From the NCBI GenBank assembly GCA_002381945.1, contig DFXY01000062.1:1-41795 (forward strand): a stretch of 41,795 bases of DNA. Reading direction: 5' to 3'. Made by a program: the position numbers and the translations under genes. The number at the start of each line of letters is the position of its first letter. Within the stretch, counting starts at the first letter, position 1. Shown here one piece after another: positions 1 to 8,577 of this stretch. Below the pieces are notes generated by a model. It saw only the letters and a program-made list of their open reading frames with translations, was not told the DNA's origin and did not search any database. Source of the stretch: Bacteriovoracaceae bacterium UBA4096 (lineage in GTDB: Bacteria > Bdellovibrionota > Bacteriovoracia > Bacteriovoracales > Bacteriovoracaceae).

Positions 1-3000
1 ACTTTAAATTCTTCCGTCTTAAATCCGACTTTAACAAAAGCTATCCAGCTAGATCTATCAACCGGCATTGATTGCGAAACTTTTTCGGAATTTGCCATTA
101 CAGAAAATGATCAGACACTCAACACTGCGGCCTTCACAAACCTATGTACCGTTTCACCTGTTCAGACCATGAACTACACTTTGAATCAGGTCAATGACGG
201 TCCAGTGACCCTTAAGTTCTGGTCCAGGGACATTGTAGGACGAGTTTCTGAAACTCCTACAACTCTTTCCATTGTAGTTGATACAACTGCACCTAAAATG
301 TCTTTTGTTAATCTGCCGGCCAGTTTTACGGCAGATGAAAACCATAACATTGAATGGACCCTGACTGAAGATCACTCAACCACTGCCCAGAATTTCTCTA
401 TCGAACTTTTTGATGGTTCTTCCTGGGTTTCCATGGGTACACAACCTTTAACCAGTGGCCCTCATAATGGAACTTCCTTTATCAAGGCACTTCTGTTTCC
501 TAATCTCAATATCATTAAATCAAAACTAAGAATCACTTACGCGGACACATTGGGACAACAGACTGTTCTTGAGTCACCCAACTTCAATATCTTGCGACCT
601 TATCTAAGCTCACAACCTAATATCATCAATATGGGTCTGGTTCCCAATAAGAGCTTGAGCAGTGGAACTCTATTTAATTTCACAAATACAGGTCTGGCCC
701 CTTCTAAACTTTGTGGGCCAGTGACTTTAAGTGGTATTCATGCCTCTGAATTTGTCATTAGTAGTGATGGATGTAATGGAAACATAATCTCGGCCGGCGG
801 AACATGTCCTATGACTGTTGCTGCCACACCTACTCAAAAAGGCACTCGAGAGGCGCTGGCCACGATTACTTGTGGAAATGATACCTACACCGCCAAGCTT
901 TTGATTGAATCAACCAACAACGCTCCGATTACTACACCAATAGCGCAGACAACTTTGGAAGACACTCCCTTTTATGTTGATCTGGGTAGTCTTCAAGATA
1001 TGGACAGTGATTCACTGACTTATTCATTTCCCTCAGGTCCTAGTAATGGAACTCTGTCTAATTGTTATGTGAATGCTGGAAACTATTTCTGCCAGTATTC
1101 TCCTGACCTAAATTTCAATGGAGCGGATTCTTTTACTTACCGGACTTTCGATGGCCTGCAGTTTTCTAATACCAGTACTGTGACCCTTACCGTATTACCG
1201 GTCAATGATGCTCCAACTATAACTGGAACCCTAACCCTTACGACTGATGAAGATACGGCCCATAATTTTGATTTAACAGCAGGCAGTGACGTTGATTTTG
1301 ATACTCTCTCTTATATCATTACCTCTGGCCCCTCACACGGGACTTTGGTCTGCCCAATTCCAACGAGTCTAAATTGCACTTATACCCCGGCCCTCAATTA
1401 CAATGGGCCTGATAGTTTTACTTACAGAGTGACTGACGGTCTGCTGAATTCAAGTGGAACACTTACAGCAACGATTACAGTCAATCCAATCAACGACGCT
1501 CCTGTGGTCGCAACGGATCAAACCCTTGCAACTCGTGATAACGTTAATTTTAATTTCACAATTGATCTGGCAAACGACATTGATACTTCCCTGGCCTCTT
1601 TAACCTATAAATTGGTTTCAGCACCTGCTGTTGGAACACTCTCAAACTGTATTACTACAGGAGCATATACCACCGATCGCACTTGTAGCTATATTGCTCC
1701 TGCCAATCAGCATGGTCCTGTGACCTTTACTTATCTGGTTTATGATGGAGAATTTGATTCCTCATCTGTGGCCACTATAACGATTAATGTAAATGATGAG
1801 ACACCGACTGTTCCTAACTTATCGCCGGCAAACTTCTCATCAACGGTTTCAACTACGACTTCACCTATTACACTAACAGCAGCGACTTGCAGTGATGTGG
1901 CCTATGTAATGATTCAAGAATCAGCAACAACTCCAGCGTCAACAGATGCAGGCTGGCAGAATTGTACGACGGCGGTGGGAGCACTGACTTTTGATCCTTC
2001 TATCACCAATCAGCAAGGCTTCCGGACATTAAGAATTTATGGCCGCGATCCATATGATAATATTTCATCTCCTCAGCTTATTAATTTTATTTATGATACA
2101 CTTCCTCCGGTTATCACTTTTGAAAACATACCTACTCTCCCAAATGGCATCATCTATCCAGTGAAATGGAGTCTTACGGAAGCTTCAGTCACGGCCGCCT
2201 CAACTTTTAAAATTGAATATTCACTCGATAATGGCTCAAGCTGGACAGTTCAAACTAATATGCCAGTAGGACAAGCTGGACCTCATGCCAGTGCTCCTTT
2301 TAGTTATAATTGGAGCGTTCCGGCAGGTACATATCCGAATTGTTTTGTTCGCATTACCCTTACCGATAACAATGGTATGACCGGTACAGCAACTTCCAAT
2401 TCATTCCGCATTCTGGTTGATACCATCGCTCCTAATATGCTAGCAGGTGGAATGAAAATTAACGGTTCAACTACACCGCCACCAACACCACAAAAATATG
2501 TGAACGTGGATCTGAGTGCCATCGACAATGACACCAACATTACCCATTTCTGTCTTAAGACATCAAGTAGTGTTCCTACTGCGAGCGACTCTTGCTGGAA
2601 CACGGTACCATCGCCCTCGACAACTTTGAACGTAACTAATCATCCATTTCTACTGGGGTTCACACCTGCAACCTTTAATGTCTACGCCTGGATTAGAGAC
2701 TTATCTGGAAACGTTTCAAGCAACACGGCAACAGTTGGAACTGACCTGGTATCGATTACTTATTTCGGTGATACATCACCATTTCTGTCGAATTTTATTG
2801 TCTCTAACACTTTGACACCACCCAATCCCATCACTCCCAATGAAATGGAATTTGACTCAGGAAATCCTGTCCATATCAAGTGGCGCGCAACAGATGATAA
2901 AGGGGTGAAGAACTCAATCAAGCTTTTCTATACAACTGATGACATGAACTATATCCAATTTGCCAGCGGTCTCAATAATGGTCTTAACAACTGCGCAACT

Positions 3001-5265
3001 TTAAATGAGGCCGGCACGAGCTTGGATGATAGCTCGACTGGTTGTTATAACTGGACCAGCCCTGTGGCCTTGAATCAGTACATGCGGATTCAGATGATCG
3101 TGGAAGATAATGCCGATCAGGCAACTTCAATCACTTCTCTTCCCATCAACTCAACTCGCTTTAAAATCCTCGCCGGAAATATTGATCCCGGAGTTAATTC
3201 ACATGCTAAAAGTGCCATCATTGCCTCTCCGGGAGCACCTTCTACCTACGCTTTGGCAGTCGCAACTGATGGGAAGGTTTTTGTAAGAGATGCAAACTTT
3301 GGTCTTATGTATATCAATCCGCAAACCGGAATTTATGAGCAGCTTCTCCGGGTCTCTGGCACATCTACCGGAGATAATGGGCCTGTAAGATCTGCAACTG
3401 CCAAGGCAGTTTATAAAATCACTATGGATTACCAGGATCGTCTCATCATTTGGGATTATGACCGTATTCGACGAGTGGATACAAGAACAGAGCCAATGCA
3501 AATTGAGACCATTATCGGAGCTTATAATAACGGCGCATCTGGAACTCAAACTACCGATACGGTGACGAATCCTTCTGACTTAAAAATCCATCCGGGACCT
3601 CAGCAAGGGGTGATTCTACAACCATTGCCAAATGGCGATATTTACTTTCAATCAGGTCCTTACGGATCGGTTAATGATGGAAACCTCCTTCGAATTTATC
3701 GAGGTAGCTTACCGGTCCCAACGATCACTTCTATTCGGGTATCAGGAAGTGGGGCCTACGATGATTACGCATCGGCCCCAATGAGTTTAACCAGTGACAC
3801 AGTTGAAGGCTATGCTCTTAATTTCAATGTCGCCACATCTGCAATAACTAAAATGATCGTACAACTACGTGAGTACCCTTACGGATGCTCTTTTTTGACT
3901 GCAGCAAATGTTGATATTACTTCTTATGCTTCAACTGGACCTCATCCCCCTACTCATGCCTCAACCTGCATTGATGCCTACTTCCGAACAGGTCTTGATG
4001 GTAAGATGTATCAGATAAACACTTATGTTGCTTATCAAGTTAAGACAAGTAGCTATAACCCTGGAACAAACTCCTGGACAACGGTTGTGGGTTCTAATTA
4101 CCAAGGCTTTTGTGTCGATGGCACTCTCGCCACCGCTTGTAATTCAAACATCACTGACATTTTTGCCACTGCCAACGGACAAGTCTTCTTTCTTGATAAT
4201 GGACTCATTCGTGTTATTGATGGAGCAGGCAGAGTGCAAACACTTTACGGGCAAACCAAAACGTTTGGTAACAATGGACTTGCCCAAGATGCCCGCTTCA
4301 ATAACATTCATTACATTGATCATGGAGTTGGTGATAATGTCATCGTCTTTGACTTCGCAGAAAAGGTCTTAAGAGAAATTCGTCCTAACGAAACTAGCGC
4401 TCAGGTGATACTACTCGCTGGAGACGGTACTTCTGGCACAATTAACTTTAGTGCAGCGGCCAGTTCACAAACTCTCAACGGGGTTGGCTGGAACCTTCCA
4501 GGTCCTTTTGTAACGAATCCTACTAATGGTGATATCTATTTTGCCTGTGTTATGGGACGCCTGTGCAAACTCAATCGTGCCACTGGGCTTTGGGAAATTC
4601 ACTCTGGAGATCCTTCGGGAGCGCCAGGGACGACCAAATGGACCGATCATGGCGCCCTTGATGCCACAACTATGAGATATAATGGATACGCACAAACTTC
4701 ATTGGGCTACTATGGAGGAAGAATAGTTACTGGTCACTATGAGTGGTCAGGAACAACTTCCATGAACTCAACACTTCGGGAATTGAATATTTCTACCAAA
4801 ATTTCGACTTTCTTAGTGGGAAAAATCGAACTAGATAGCGCTTCAGGCTGTCCAAACGGCGCTGGTAGCGGTTGTAACCTTGCCTCTGCTCGAAGTGAAG
4901 GTCGGGCCATGACCTATCACACAGGTCTCAATGGTTGGTTGTATGAACATTTAAGTAATCAGATAAAATTGGTGAAGACCAGTGGGGCAACCGGTTCTAT
5001 TGGCCTGTTTGATACCATTCCGGAAGGGGTCGCCTCTATGGTTTGGAACGGTGATACTCTTTATTACTGTACTGACGATGGAGTTCTTAAAAAACGAAAT
5101 TATACAACAAGTCTAGAGACAACATTGAACTTTCCAGGATCCGGTATCACTTGCTACGGTAGTAAAATGCTCTGGAAAAACGCTTCCGGCGACAAGCCTG
5201 CCCGACTTGTCTTCCCATTTCGTCAAAACGGATTAAGCGGTATCGCAGAGTATCTATCTCCCTAA
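1..5265 (+). CDS. Giant repeat-rich surface protein (5'-truncated), tandem-95/Ig-like repeats plus C-terminal propeller-like region
   Basis: The frame is open from base 1, so the gene starts upstream; 1754 residues are visible and an internal ATG at 169 is not the true start. Visible residues about 95-200 and 699-810 are Ig-like modules marked by DTTAPK and DTLPPV. About 201-300 resembles a choice-of-anchor D module (ends G-T-C-P-M-T-V then a P-T-x-K-G-T-R-E-A turn). About 306-603 holds three tandem-95 (cadherin-like) repeats of about 100 residues with NDAP, EDT, FNGADSFTYR and YNGPDSFTYRV; the third is degenerate. From about 1061 to the end the protein changes to repeated LAVATDGKVF- and FFLDNGLIRVID-like strands, suggesting a beta-propeller (NHL/SMP-30-like). 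Such proteins are usually secreted adhesins; a role in binding prey or surfaces is inference. No sorting signal or membrane anchor is seen at the C-terminus. Confidence 0.8.
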   Translation, partial: TLNSSVLNPTLTKAIQLDLSTGIDCETFSEFAITENDQTLNTAAFTNLCTVSPVQTMNYTLNQVNDGPVTLKFWSRDIVGRVSETPTTLSIVVDTTAPKMSFVNLPASFTADENHNIEWTLTEDHSTTAQNFSIELFDGSSWVSMGTQPLTSGPHNGTSFIKALLFPNLNIIKSKLRITYADTLGQQTVLESPNFNILRPYLSSQPNIINMGLVPNKSLSSGTLFNFTNTGLAPSKLCGPVTLSGIHASEFVISSDGCNGNIISAGGTCPMTVAATPTQKGTREALATITCGNDTYTAKLLIESTNNAPITTPIAQTTLEDTPFYVDLGSLQDMDSDSLTYSFPSGPSNGTLSNCYVNAGNYFCQYSPDLNFNGADSFTYRTFDGLQFSNTSTVTLTVLPVNDAPTITGTLTLTTDEDTAHNFDLTAGSDVDFDTLSYIITSGPSHGTLVCPIPTSLNCTYTPALNYNGPDSFTYRVTDGLLNSSGTLTATITVNPINDAPVVATDQTLATRDNVNFNFTIDLANDIDTSLASLTYKLVSAPAVGTLSNCITTGAYTTDRTCSYIAPANQHGPVTFTYLVYDGEFDSSSVATITINVNDETPTVPNLSPANFSSTVSTTTSPITLTAATCSDVAYVMIQESATTPASTDAGWQNCTTAVGALTFDPSITNQQGFRTLRIYGRDPYDNISSPQLINFIYDTLPPVITFENIPTLPNGIIYPVKWSLTEASVTAASTFKIEYSLDNGSSWTVQTNMPVGQAGPHASAPFSYNWSVPAGTYPNCFVRITLTDNNGMTGTATSNSFRILVDTIAPNMLAGGMKINGSTTPPPTPQKYVNVDLSAIDNDTNITHFCLKTSSSVPTASDSCWNTVPSPSTTLNVTNHPFLLGFTPATFNVYAWIRDLSGNVSSNTATVGTDLVSITYFGDTSPFLSNFIVSNTLTPPNPITPNEMEFDSGNPVHIKWRATDDKGVKNSIKLFYTTDDMNYIQFASGLNNGLNNCATLNEAGTSLDDSSTGCYNWTSPVALNQYMRIQMIVEDNADQATSITSLPINSTRFKILAGNIDPGVNSHAKSAIIASPGAPSTYALAVATDGKVFVRDANFGLMYINPQTGIYEQLLRVSGTSTGDNGPVRSATAKAVYKITMDYQDRLIIWDYDRIRRVDTRTEPMQIETIIGAYNNGASGTQTTDTVTNPSDLKIHPGPQQGVILQPLPNGDIYFQSGPYGSVNDGNLLRIYRGSLPVPTITSIRVSGSGAYDDYASAPMSLTSDTVEGYALNFNVATSAITKMIVQLREYPYGCSFLTAANVDITSYASTGPHPPTHASTCIDAYFRTGLDGKMYQINTYVAYQVKTSSYNPGTNSWTTVVGSNYQGFCVDGTLATACNSNITDIFATANGQVFFLDNGLIRVIDGAGRVQTLYGQTKTFGNNGLAQDARFNNIHYIDHGVGDNVIVFDFAEKVLREIRPNETSAQVILLAGDGTSGTINFSAAASSQTLNGVGWNLPGPFVTNPTNGDIYFACVMGRLCKLNRATGLWEIHSGDPSGAPGTTKWTDHGALDATTMRYNGYAQTSLGYYGGRIVTGHYEWSGTTSMNSTLRELNISTKISTFLVGKIELDSASGCPNGAGSGCNLASARSEGRAMTYHTGLNGWLYEHLSNQIKLVKTSGATGSIGLFDTIPEGVASMVWNGDTLYYCTDDGVLKKRNYTTSLETTLNFPGSGITCYGSKMLWKNASGDKPARLVFPFRQNGLSGIAEYLSP

Positions 5266-5316
5266 TCCTAATTGAAGCAGCGCTTTTGCAATGACTCTTA
5301 GTCCGTTTGTAAATTA

Positions 5317-5331
5317 CCTCCTCCAAGGAGG
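5317..5331 (+). promoter_or_regulatory. Hairpin that contains the Shine-Dalgarno of the 80-aa gene
   Basis: CCTCC (5317-5321), loop TCCAA, GGAGG (5327-5331). The 3' arm is the Shine-Dalgarno, five bases before the ATG at 5337. The 5-bp GC-rich stem could mask the ribosome site; regulation by it is inference. Confidence 0.45.
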
Positions 5332-5336
5332 AACTC

Positions 5337-5579
5337 ATGATTCATGAGCATGTATTTATTTGCTGGCACGCTAATCAAGATGAAGGAGATGGAAAAGAAA
5401 TCAAGGCCCCCACCATTCGAGCAGCTGCAAAAAAAGCAGTGGATATCTGGAGGCATGAACGTGTAGAAGAACTAGGTGGAAACAAAGTAACGGTATTTGT
5501 TAAAGATGAATCACGAAGAGTGCATCAAGTGATAGTGACCAGTGAAGGAGATCCAACTGCACCAGAGGCCTTTCTTTAA
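5337..5579 (+). CDS. Small protein of unknown function, 80 aa
   Basis: I do not recognise the family. The start is well supported by GGAGG five bases upstream. The protein is soluble and charged: a short beta-like N-terminus (HEHVFICWHA), a basic helix with AAAKKAVDIWRHERV at about residues 29-43, then two beta strands (NKVTVFVKDE and RRVHQVIVTSE) and an acidic, proline-containing tail. There is no signal peptide or membrane segment. It stands alone between the giant surface gene and its own terminator 5 bp after the stop, so it is probably monocistronic. The strong but potentially occluded ribosome site suggests translational control. Confidence 0.75.
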   Translation: MIHEHVFICWHANQDEGDGKEIKAPTIRAAAKKAVDIWRHERVEELGGNKVTVFVKDESRRVHQVIVTSEGDPTAPEAFL

Positions 5580-5583
5580 ATGA

Positions 5584-5614
5584 AGAAGGGCCCATTCGGG
5601 CCCCTTCTCTTTTT
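5584..5614 (+). terminator. Rho-independent terminator of the 80-aa gene
   Basis: AGAAGGGCCC (5584-5593), loop ATTC, GGGCCCCTTCT (5598-5608, one bulged C), then CTTTTT. It lies 5 bp after the stop codon at 5579. Confidence 0.9.
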
Positions 5615-5691
5615 ATAATGAAATTCTCATTGAAGTAAGAAATTCTGATTCAGAGTTTAAACCTAAGCGCATTATTATCAAGGTTAAAAAC

Positions 5692-5726
5692 AAAAAAAAA
5701 TGGCCATCCTTAAAGATGACCATTTT
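5692..5726 (-). terminator. Minus-strand terminator with no minus-strand ORF upstream
   Basis: Read on the minus strand: AAAATGGTCATC, loop TTTAAG, GATGGCCATTTT, then an unbroken T tract (A5692-A5700 on the plus strand). One internal mismatch. The nearest minus-strand start codons in 5727-5940 give only 4- to 12-codon frames without ribosome sites, so it probably ends a non-coding transcript. Confidence 0.7.
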
Positions 5727-5835
5727 AACCAGTTCGCTCTCTGAATCGGGTCTAACCCTTTTCTCCTGCGATCCGGTATGGAGAAATTTTAAAGTTCTCT
5801 CAATGCAGAGGCATCTGAATTTTTCCTTAACTCAC
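5692..5835 (-). ncRNA. Candidate small RNA encoded opposite the 5' region of the lipoprotein operon
   Basis: Upstream of the minus-strand terminator the minus strand folds into discrete hairpins: TTTCTCC / GGAGAAA (7 bp, 13-base loop ATACCGGATCGCA, about 5759-5788), GGGT / ACCC (about 5747-5758) and ATGC / GCAT (about 5803-5814). Several GGA triplets fall in loops or single-stranded stretches. I see no convincing promoter, so the 5' end is a guess. It does not match the 6S, SRP, tmRNA or RNase P signatures I know. The same bases could instead be plus-strand leader for the gene at 5941. The 361-base stretch 5580-5940 holds no supported ORF. Confidence 0.35.
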
Positions 5836-5940
5836 AACTTCCTGTGGCCTAATTCTGACTGAATTTGATTCATCGGGTTTGCTAAATGCAGAGGACCATC
5901 ATTAAAAATTGTGCCTTAGCTTTCCTTACGGAGGTGGCCA

Positions 5941-6969
5941 ATGGATGTCGTTAAAATAACTCTTCTGTGCTTGTCTCTAAGTTTAGTTGCCTGCGGTCCG
6001 GCCCCTGACATGCCTACCTATGCCAATCCCTTGATCGAAAACCAAAGTGAAAGTGTTAAGCTTGAAGTAGTGGATCCAAAAGATGAAATAATATTTTATC
6101 TTCTTCCGTTAAATGGTCGAGTACTCGCAAAAAAAACTTTATGGTCAGGAGCTTATTGGCCAAGTCGTTTTGGCGGGATTAATCAGCGTTGGAATTTGCT
6201 AACCCTGCCGGCAGAGAGCACTTCACCAAACTGGGTGGAAGCTTTTCTAATGAGTCAAGATGAGCTAGCACAGCTCTCACCTACTGAAAAGTTTGATCTC
6301 TTTCAAGGCCGGTATGACTACCCTTTAAAAACAGACGTGAGTACCTTCACTGGAGAGAACCTTCGAGAGGGAATGGTAGTGGCATCTGCATTTTATAACG
6401 AGCCCACACCTAAAACCTTATCAAACTCAGAAGGGATTCAAGTCCCGTTTGGTTCATCCGATATTAAGGCACTTCTGAGTTATTATTATCAAAAGAATCA
6501 AATTCTAAGTCAGCTACCGCAATTAGGGATAAAGAACAAACTGGATGCAGGGTCATTTCATGTGGTCCTCGCAAACAATGTGGCCCTTAAGAATCTTAGT
6601 TTCCTGGTAGACATCCAAAACGGCGGTGAAGTTTTACCTATGCCAGTCAAAAGTTTTGCTTCAAGAGTTGAAGAAGAACGGGCCGCGAATCAAACTTCTC
6701 CGGCCGGAGCAACCCGTATTTTAAAAATGCGAACAAAAGTCTCTTATATTGCCCCATCGCTCAGAAATACCTGGGAACCAGTGATAGGAACTCCGGATCA
6801 ATTGGTGATAATAAAAGAATATTCTTATGAGCTCTTTTTGAATTATAAAAATGAAATTATTGCGGGGTCTTGGCTTTCCGAAGAACAACCAGAATCTCTA
6901 TGGATTCCTGAAAAACTTCATAAGTTTCAAGGGCTCCTGGAGAATTTAAACACCCTTCTCGATGATTAA
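5941..6969 (+). CDS. Lipoprotein, transglutaminase-like fold with catalytic Cys segment deleted (probable pseudoenzyme)
   Basis: 342 aa, start supported by GGAGGT. Lipobox LVAC with lipidated Cys18 followed by Gly, predicting an outer-membrane lipoprotein. It is clearly paralogous to the next gene: LSPTEKFDL, GRYDYPLK, EPTP and PFGSSDIKALLSY are shared in the same order. Where the neighbour has EGL-CHGW-AGAS this protein has EGM-VVAS with no Cys or His; counting to the shared EPTP shows a clean four-residue loss. The later His207 (GSFHVVLAN) and Asp224 (FLVDIQ) remain. The family resembles the transglutaminase-elicitor (GP42-like) group, but that name is from memory. The gene overlaps the next by 8 bp, so the pair is probably translationally coupled, and the dead copy may bind substrate or regulate its partner. 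Confidence 0.75.
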   Translation: MDVVKITLLCLSLSLVACGPAPDMPTYANPLIENQSESVKLEVVDPKDEIIFYLLPLNGRVLAKKTLWSGAYWPSRFGGINQRWNLLTLPAESTSPNWVEAFLMSQDELAQLSPTEKFDLFQGRYDYPLKTDVSTFTGENLREGMVVASAFYNEPTPKTLSNSEGIQVPFGSSDIKALLSYYYQKNQILSQLPQLGIKNKLDAGSFHVVLANNVALKNLSFLVDIQNGGEVLPMPVKSFASRVEEERAANQTSPAGATRILKMRTKVSYIAPSLRNTWEPVIGTPDQLVIIKEYSYELFLNYKNEIIAGSWLSEEQPESLWIPEKLHKFQGLLENLNTLLDD

Positions 6970-8011
6970 AATAATTCTCCCTCTGGCATTTCTTCTTTCC
7001 GCTTGTGGGAAACCTATAGAAGAAAAACTTGAACAAAGATATGAGAGCGCTCTTTTACCGGGTGTCGCAGAAGAAGCTCTTCTGGGAATGAAGGTTTATA
7101 AAAACTTCAATCTCCTCCCATTAACTGGCCGGGTTCAGCATCAGAATAAGTTCTGGTCCGGAAATTCCTGGCCACTTATAAAAGGCGCTATCAACTATCG
7201 TTGGAATTCTCCTGGCAAGGAAACTATTGGTTATCTTTCACCTTCACGCAGGGAAGTTTTCTCCATGCCAACTGAAAGACTTAAGATCCTTTCTCCATCA
7301 GAGAAATACGATCTTTACATGGGACGCTATGATTATCCTCTGAAGTATGATGTTGAATGGATTGCCCGCCAAGGGACTATGGATTGGGAAGGACTTTGTC
7401 ATGGTTGGGCAGGGGCCAGTTTAAATCATGCGGAACCAACTCCAAGAGTGATGGTAAATCCTGATGGTCTAAAAATTCCTTTTGGCTCTTCAGATATTAA
7501 GGCGCTGTTATCTTATGCCTATTCAAGAGTGATCATTAAGGATGAAGAGATGCTGGGAAAACGATGTGAAAGAGAGATAAATGATAGAGACGAGAACTGC
7601 GATAATGACTTAACTGCATTGAGTTTTCATGCCTTACTCGCTAACCGGCTCGGACTAAGGGGAAAAAGTTTCATTGCAGATCTGGATCGTTATAAAGAGG
7701 TTTGGAATCATCCAATTATTGCTTATGAGGCAAAAGTGATAAGGATGGATTCAAAAGGTTCTGGGAAAGTTGGAATAATAAGAACCACATTCGAATATTT
7801 GGATGTAATTGAAAAAAACTCATGGGATCTTGCAGTTCCATCTTCTCTTTCCAGTAAAATGACAGTTGAGTATGAACTTACCCTGGATCATGAAGGCAAT
7901 ATAACAGACAGCAAATGGCTCACGAGAGAGCGACCAGATTTTCTATGGGTCATACCCCAGGTCGAAGAATTTGATGGTTACATGAAGAATGTTCGGGACT
8001 TAATAAAATAA
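6962..8011 (+). CDS. Lipoprotein, transglutaminase-like Cys-His-Asp enzyme
   Basis: 349 aa; ATG lies inside the end of the upstream gene (ATGATTAA overlap). Lipobox LSAC, lipidated Cys15, then Gly. The candidate catalytic residues are Cys146 in DWEGLCHGWAGAS, His223 in LSFHALLAN and Asp240 in SFIADLD, the order expected of papain/transglutaminase-fold enzymes. The motifs GRYDYPLK, EPTP and PFGSSDIKALLSYAY are shared with the gene at 5941, and WEGxCHGWA with the gene at 34839. An acyl-transfer or peptide-hydrolysing role at the outer membrane is likely; the substrate is unknown. The best named match I can suggest is the transglutaminase-elicitor family. A terminator lies directly after the stop. 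Confidence 0.75.
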   Translation: MIKIILPLAFLLSACGKPIEEKLEQRYESALLPGVAEEALLGMKVYKNFNLLPLTGRVQHQNKFWSGNSWPLIKGAINYRWNSPGKETIGYLSPSRREVFSMPTERLKILSPSEKYDLYMGRYDYPLKYDVEWIARQGTMDWEGLCHGWAGASLNHAEPTPRVMVNPDGLKIPFGSSDIKALLSYAYSRVIIKDEEMLGKRCEREINDRDENCDNDLTALSFHALLANRLGLRGKSFIADLDRYKEVWNHPIIAYEAKVIRMDSKGSGKVGIIRTTFEYLDVIEKNSWDLAVPSSLSSKMTVEYELTLDHEGNITDSKWLTRERPDFLWVIPQVEEFDGYMKNVRDLIK

Positions 8012-8013
8012 AA

Positions 8014-8035
8014 AAAAGGGCCATAAGGCCCTTTT
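8014..8035. terminator. Bidirectional terminator between convergent genes
   Basis: Perfect 9-bp stem AAAAGGGCC / GGCCCTTTT with loop ATAA. The plus side has four Ts; on the minus side the run continues to seven Ts, closing the 49-aa gene at 8058-8207. Confidence 0.9.
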
Positions 8036-8057
8036 CCTGGATCATCTGTTACATTTT

Positions 8058-8207
8058 TTATTCTTCCAACACACATTCATCAGTCGCATCGGGACTAGTA
8101 TTTGAGTTGTCAGTTGAATCAGCGGCCTGGGTCACGTTTAAGTGAAGGGCCAAGAGACCACTAACTGTCAGAAGTAAAAAATTTTTCCAAAGTGATTTAC
8201 GTTCCAT
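8058..8207 (-). CDS. Small exported peptide, 49 aa
   Basis: Short ORF read on the minus strand from ATG at 8207 to TAA at 8058, with GGAGG seven bases before the ATG. The product starts MERKSLWKNF, has a hydrophobic core LLLTVSGLLALHLNV and a likely signal-peptidase I site after TQAA, leaving a mature peptide of about 20 residues that is acidic and rich in Ser, Thr, Asp and Asn with one Cys (DECVLEE). It has its own downstream terminator. No family recognised. The signal peptide, strong ribosome site and terminator together make it likely to be real. It could be a secreted effector, a small envelope peptide or a signal. Confidence 0.65.
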   Translation of the reverse strand: MERKSLWKNFLLLTVSGLLALHLNVTQAADSTDNSNTSPDATDECVLEE

Positions 8208-8403
8208 CCTAGAACCTCCAAGTTCTAATTTCTAAACTTCCTGTAGTTTGAACTTCGCCAAACCTTCAGGCAACCTTAACGAATGATTCTTTAAACAATT
8301 TGGAAGAAGAAAAAAAGATAATCATAACTTATAAAATTCGACACATTTAATGGGTAGGTTTTTAAAGAGCAGGATAAATTCGTAATTGAATTTTTAAGCA
8401 AAA

Positions 8404-8434
8404 AAAAAAGAGCTACCTTTGGTAACTCTTTTTT
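8404..8434. terminator. Strong bidirectional terminator without an obvious gene
   Basis: AAAAAAGAG-C-TACC, loop TTT, GGTA-A-CTC-TTTTTT on the plus strand, with ten As upstream that form a T10 tail on the minus strand. It may back up the folA terminator or end an unannotated short transcript. Confidence 0.75.
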
Positions 8435-8552
8435 CCAGTATGCCCTCAGAAATTTGTCATTATCCTGAGATTTGACCTCCGAATCTGACATTTTTCTTTT
8501 GCAATAAATATAAGTTTCGAACCTTATATCCCTGGTGAAACCATTCTAACAA

Positions 8553-8577
8553 AGAACACTCCCCCAGGGGAAGTGTC
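8553..8577 (-). terminator. Terminator of the thyA-folA operon
   Basis: On the minus strand ACACTTCCCC, short loop, GGGGAGTGT followed by TCTTTGTT. The T tract is interrupted, so efficiency may be moderate. It lies about 40 bp after the folA stop. Confidence 0.65.

Noticed and set aside
3199..3549. 116-codon minus-strand ORF inside the giant surface gene
   Set aside because: No ribosome site, Cys/Ser-rich shadow composition, fully inside a convincing coding frame.
8291..8491. 66-codon minus-strand ORF
   Set aside because: It runs through a strong terminator hairpin, lacks a ribosome site and becomes low-complexity hydrophobic and aromatic.
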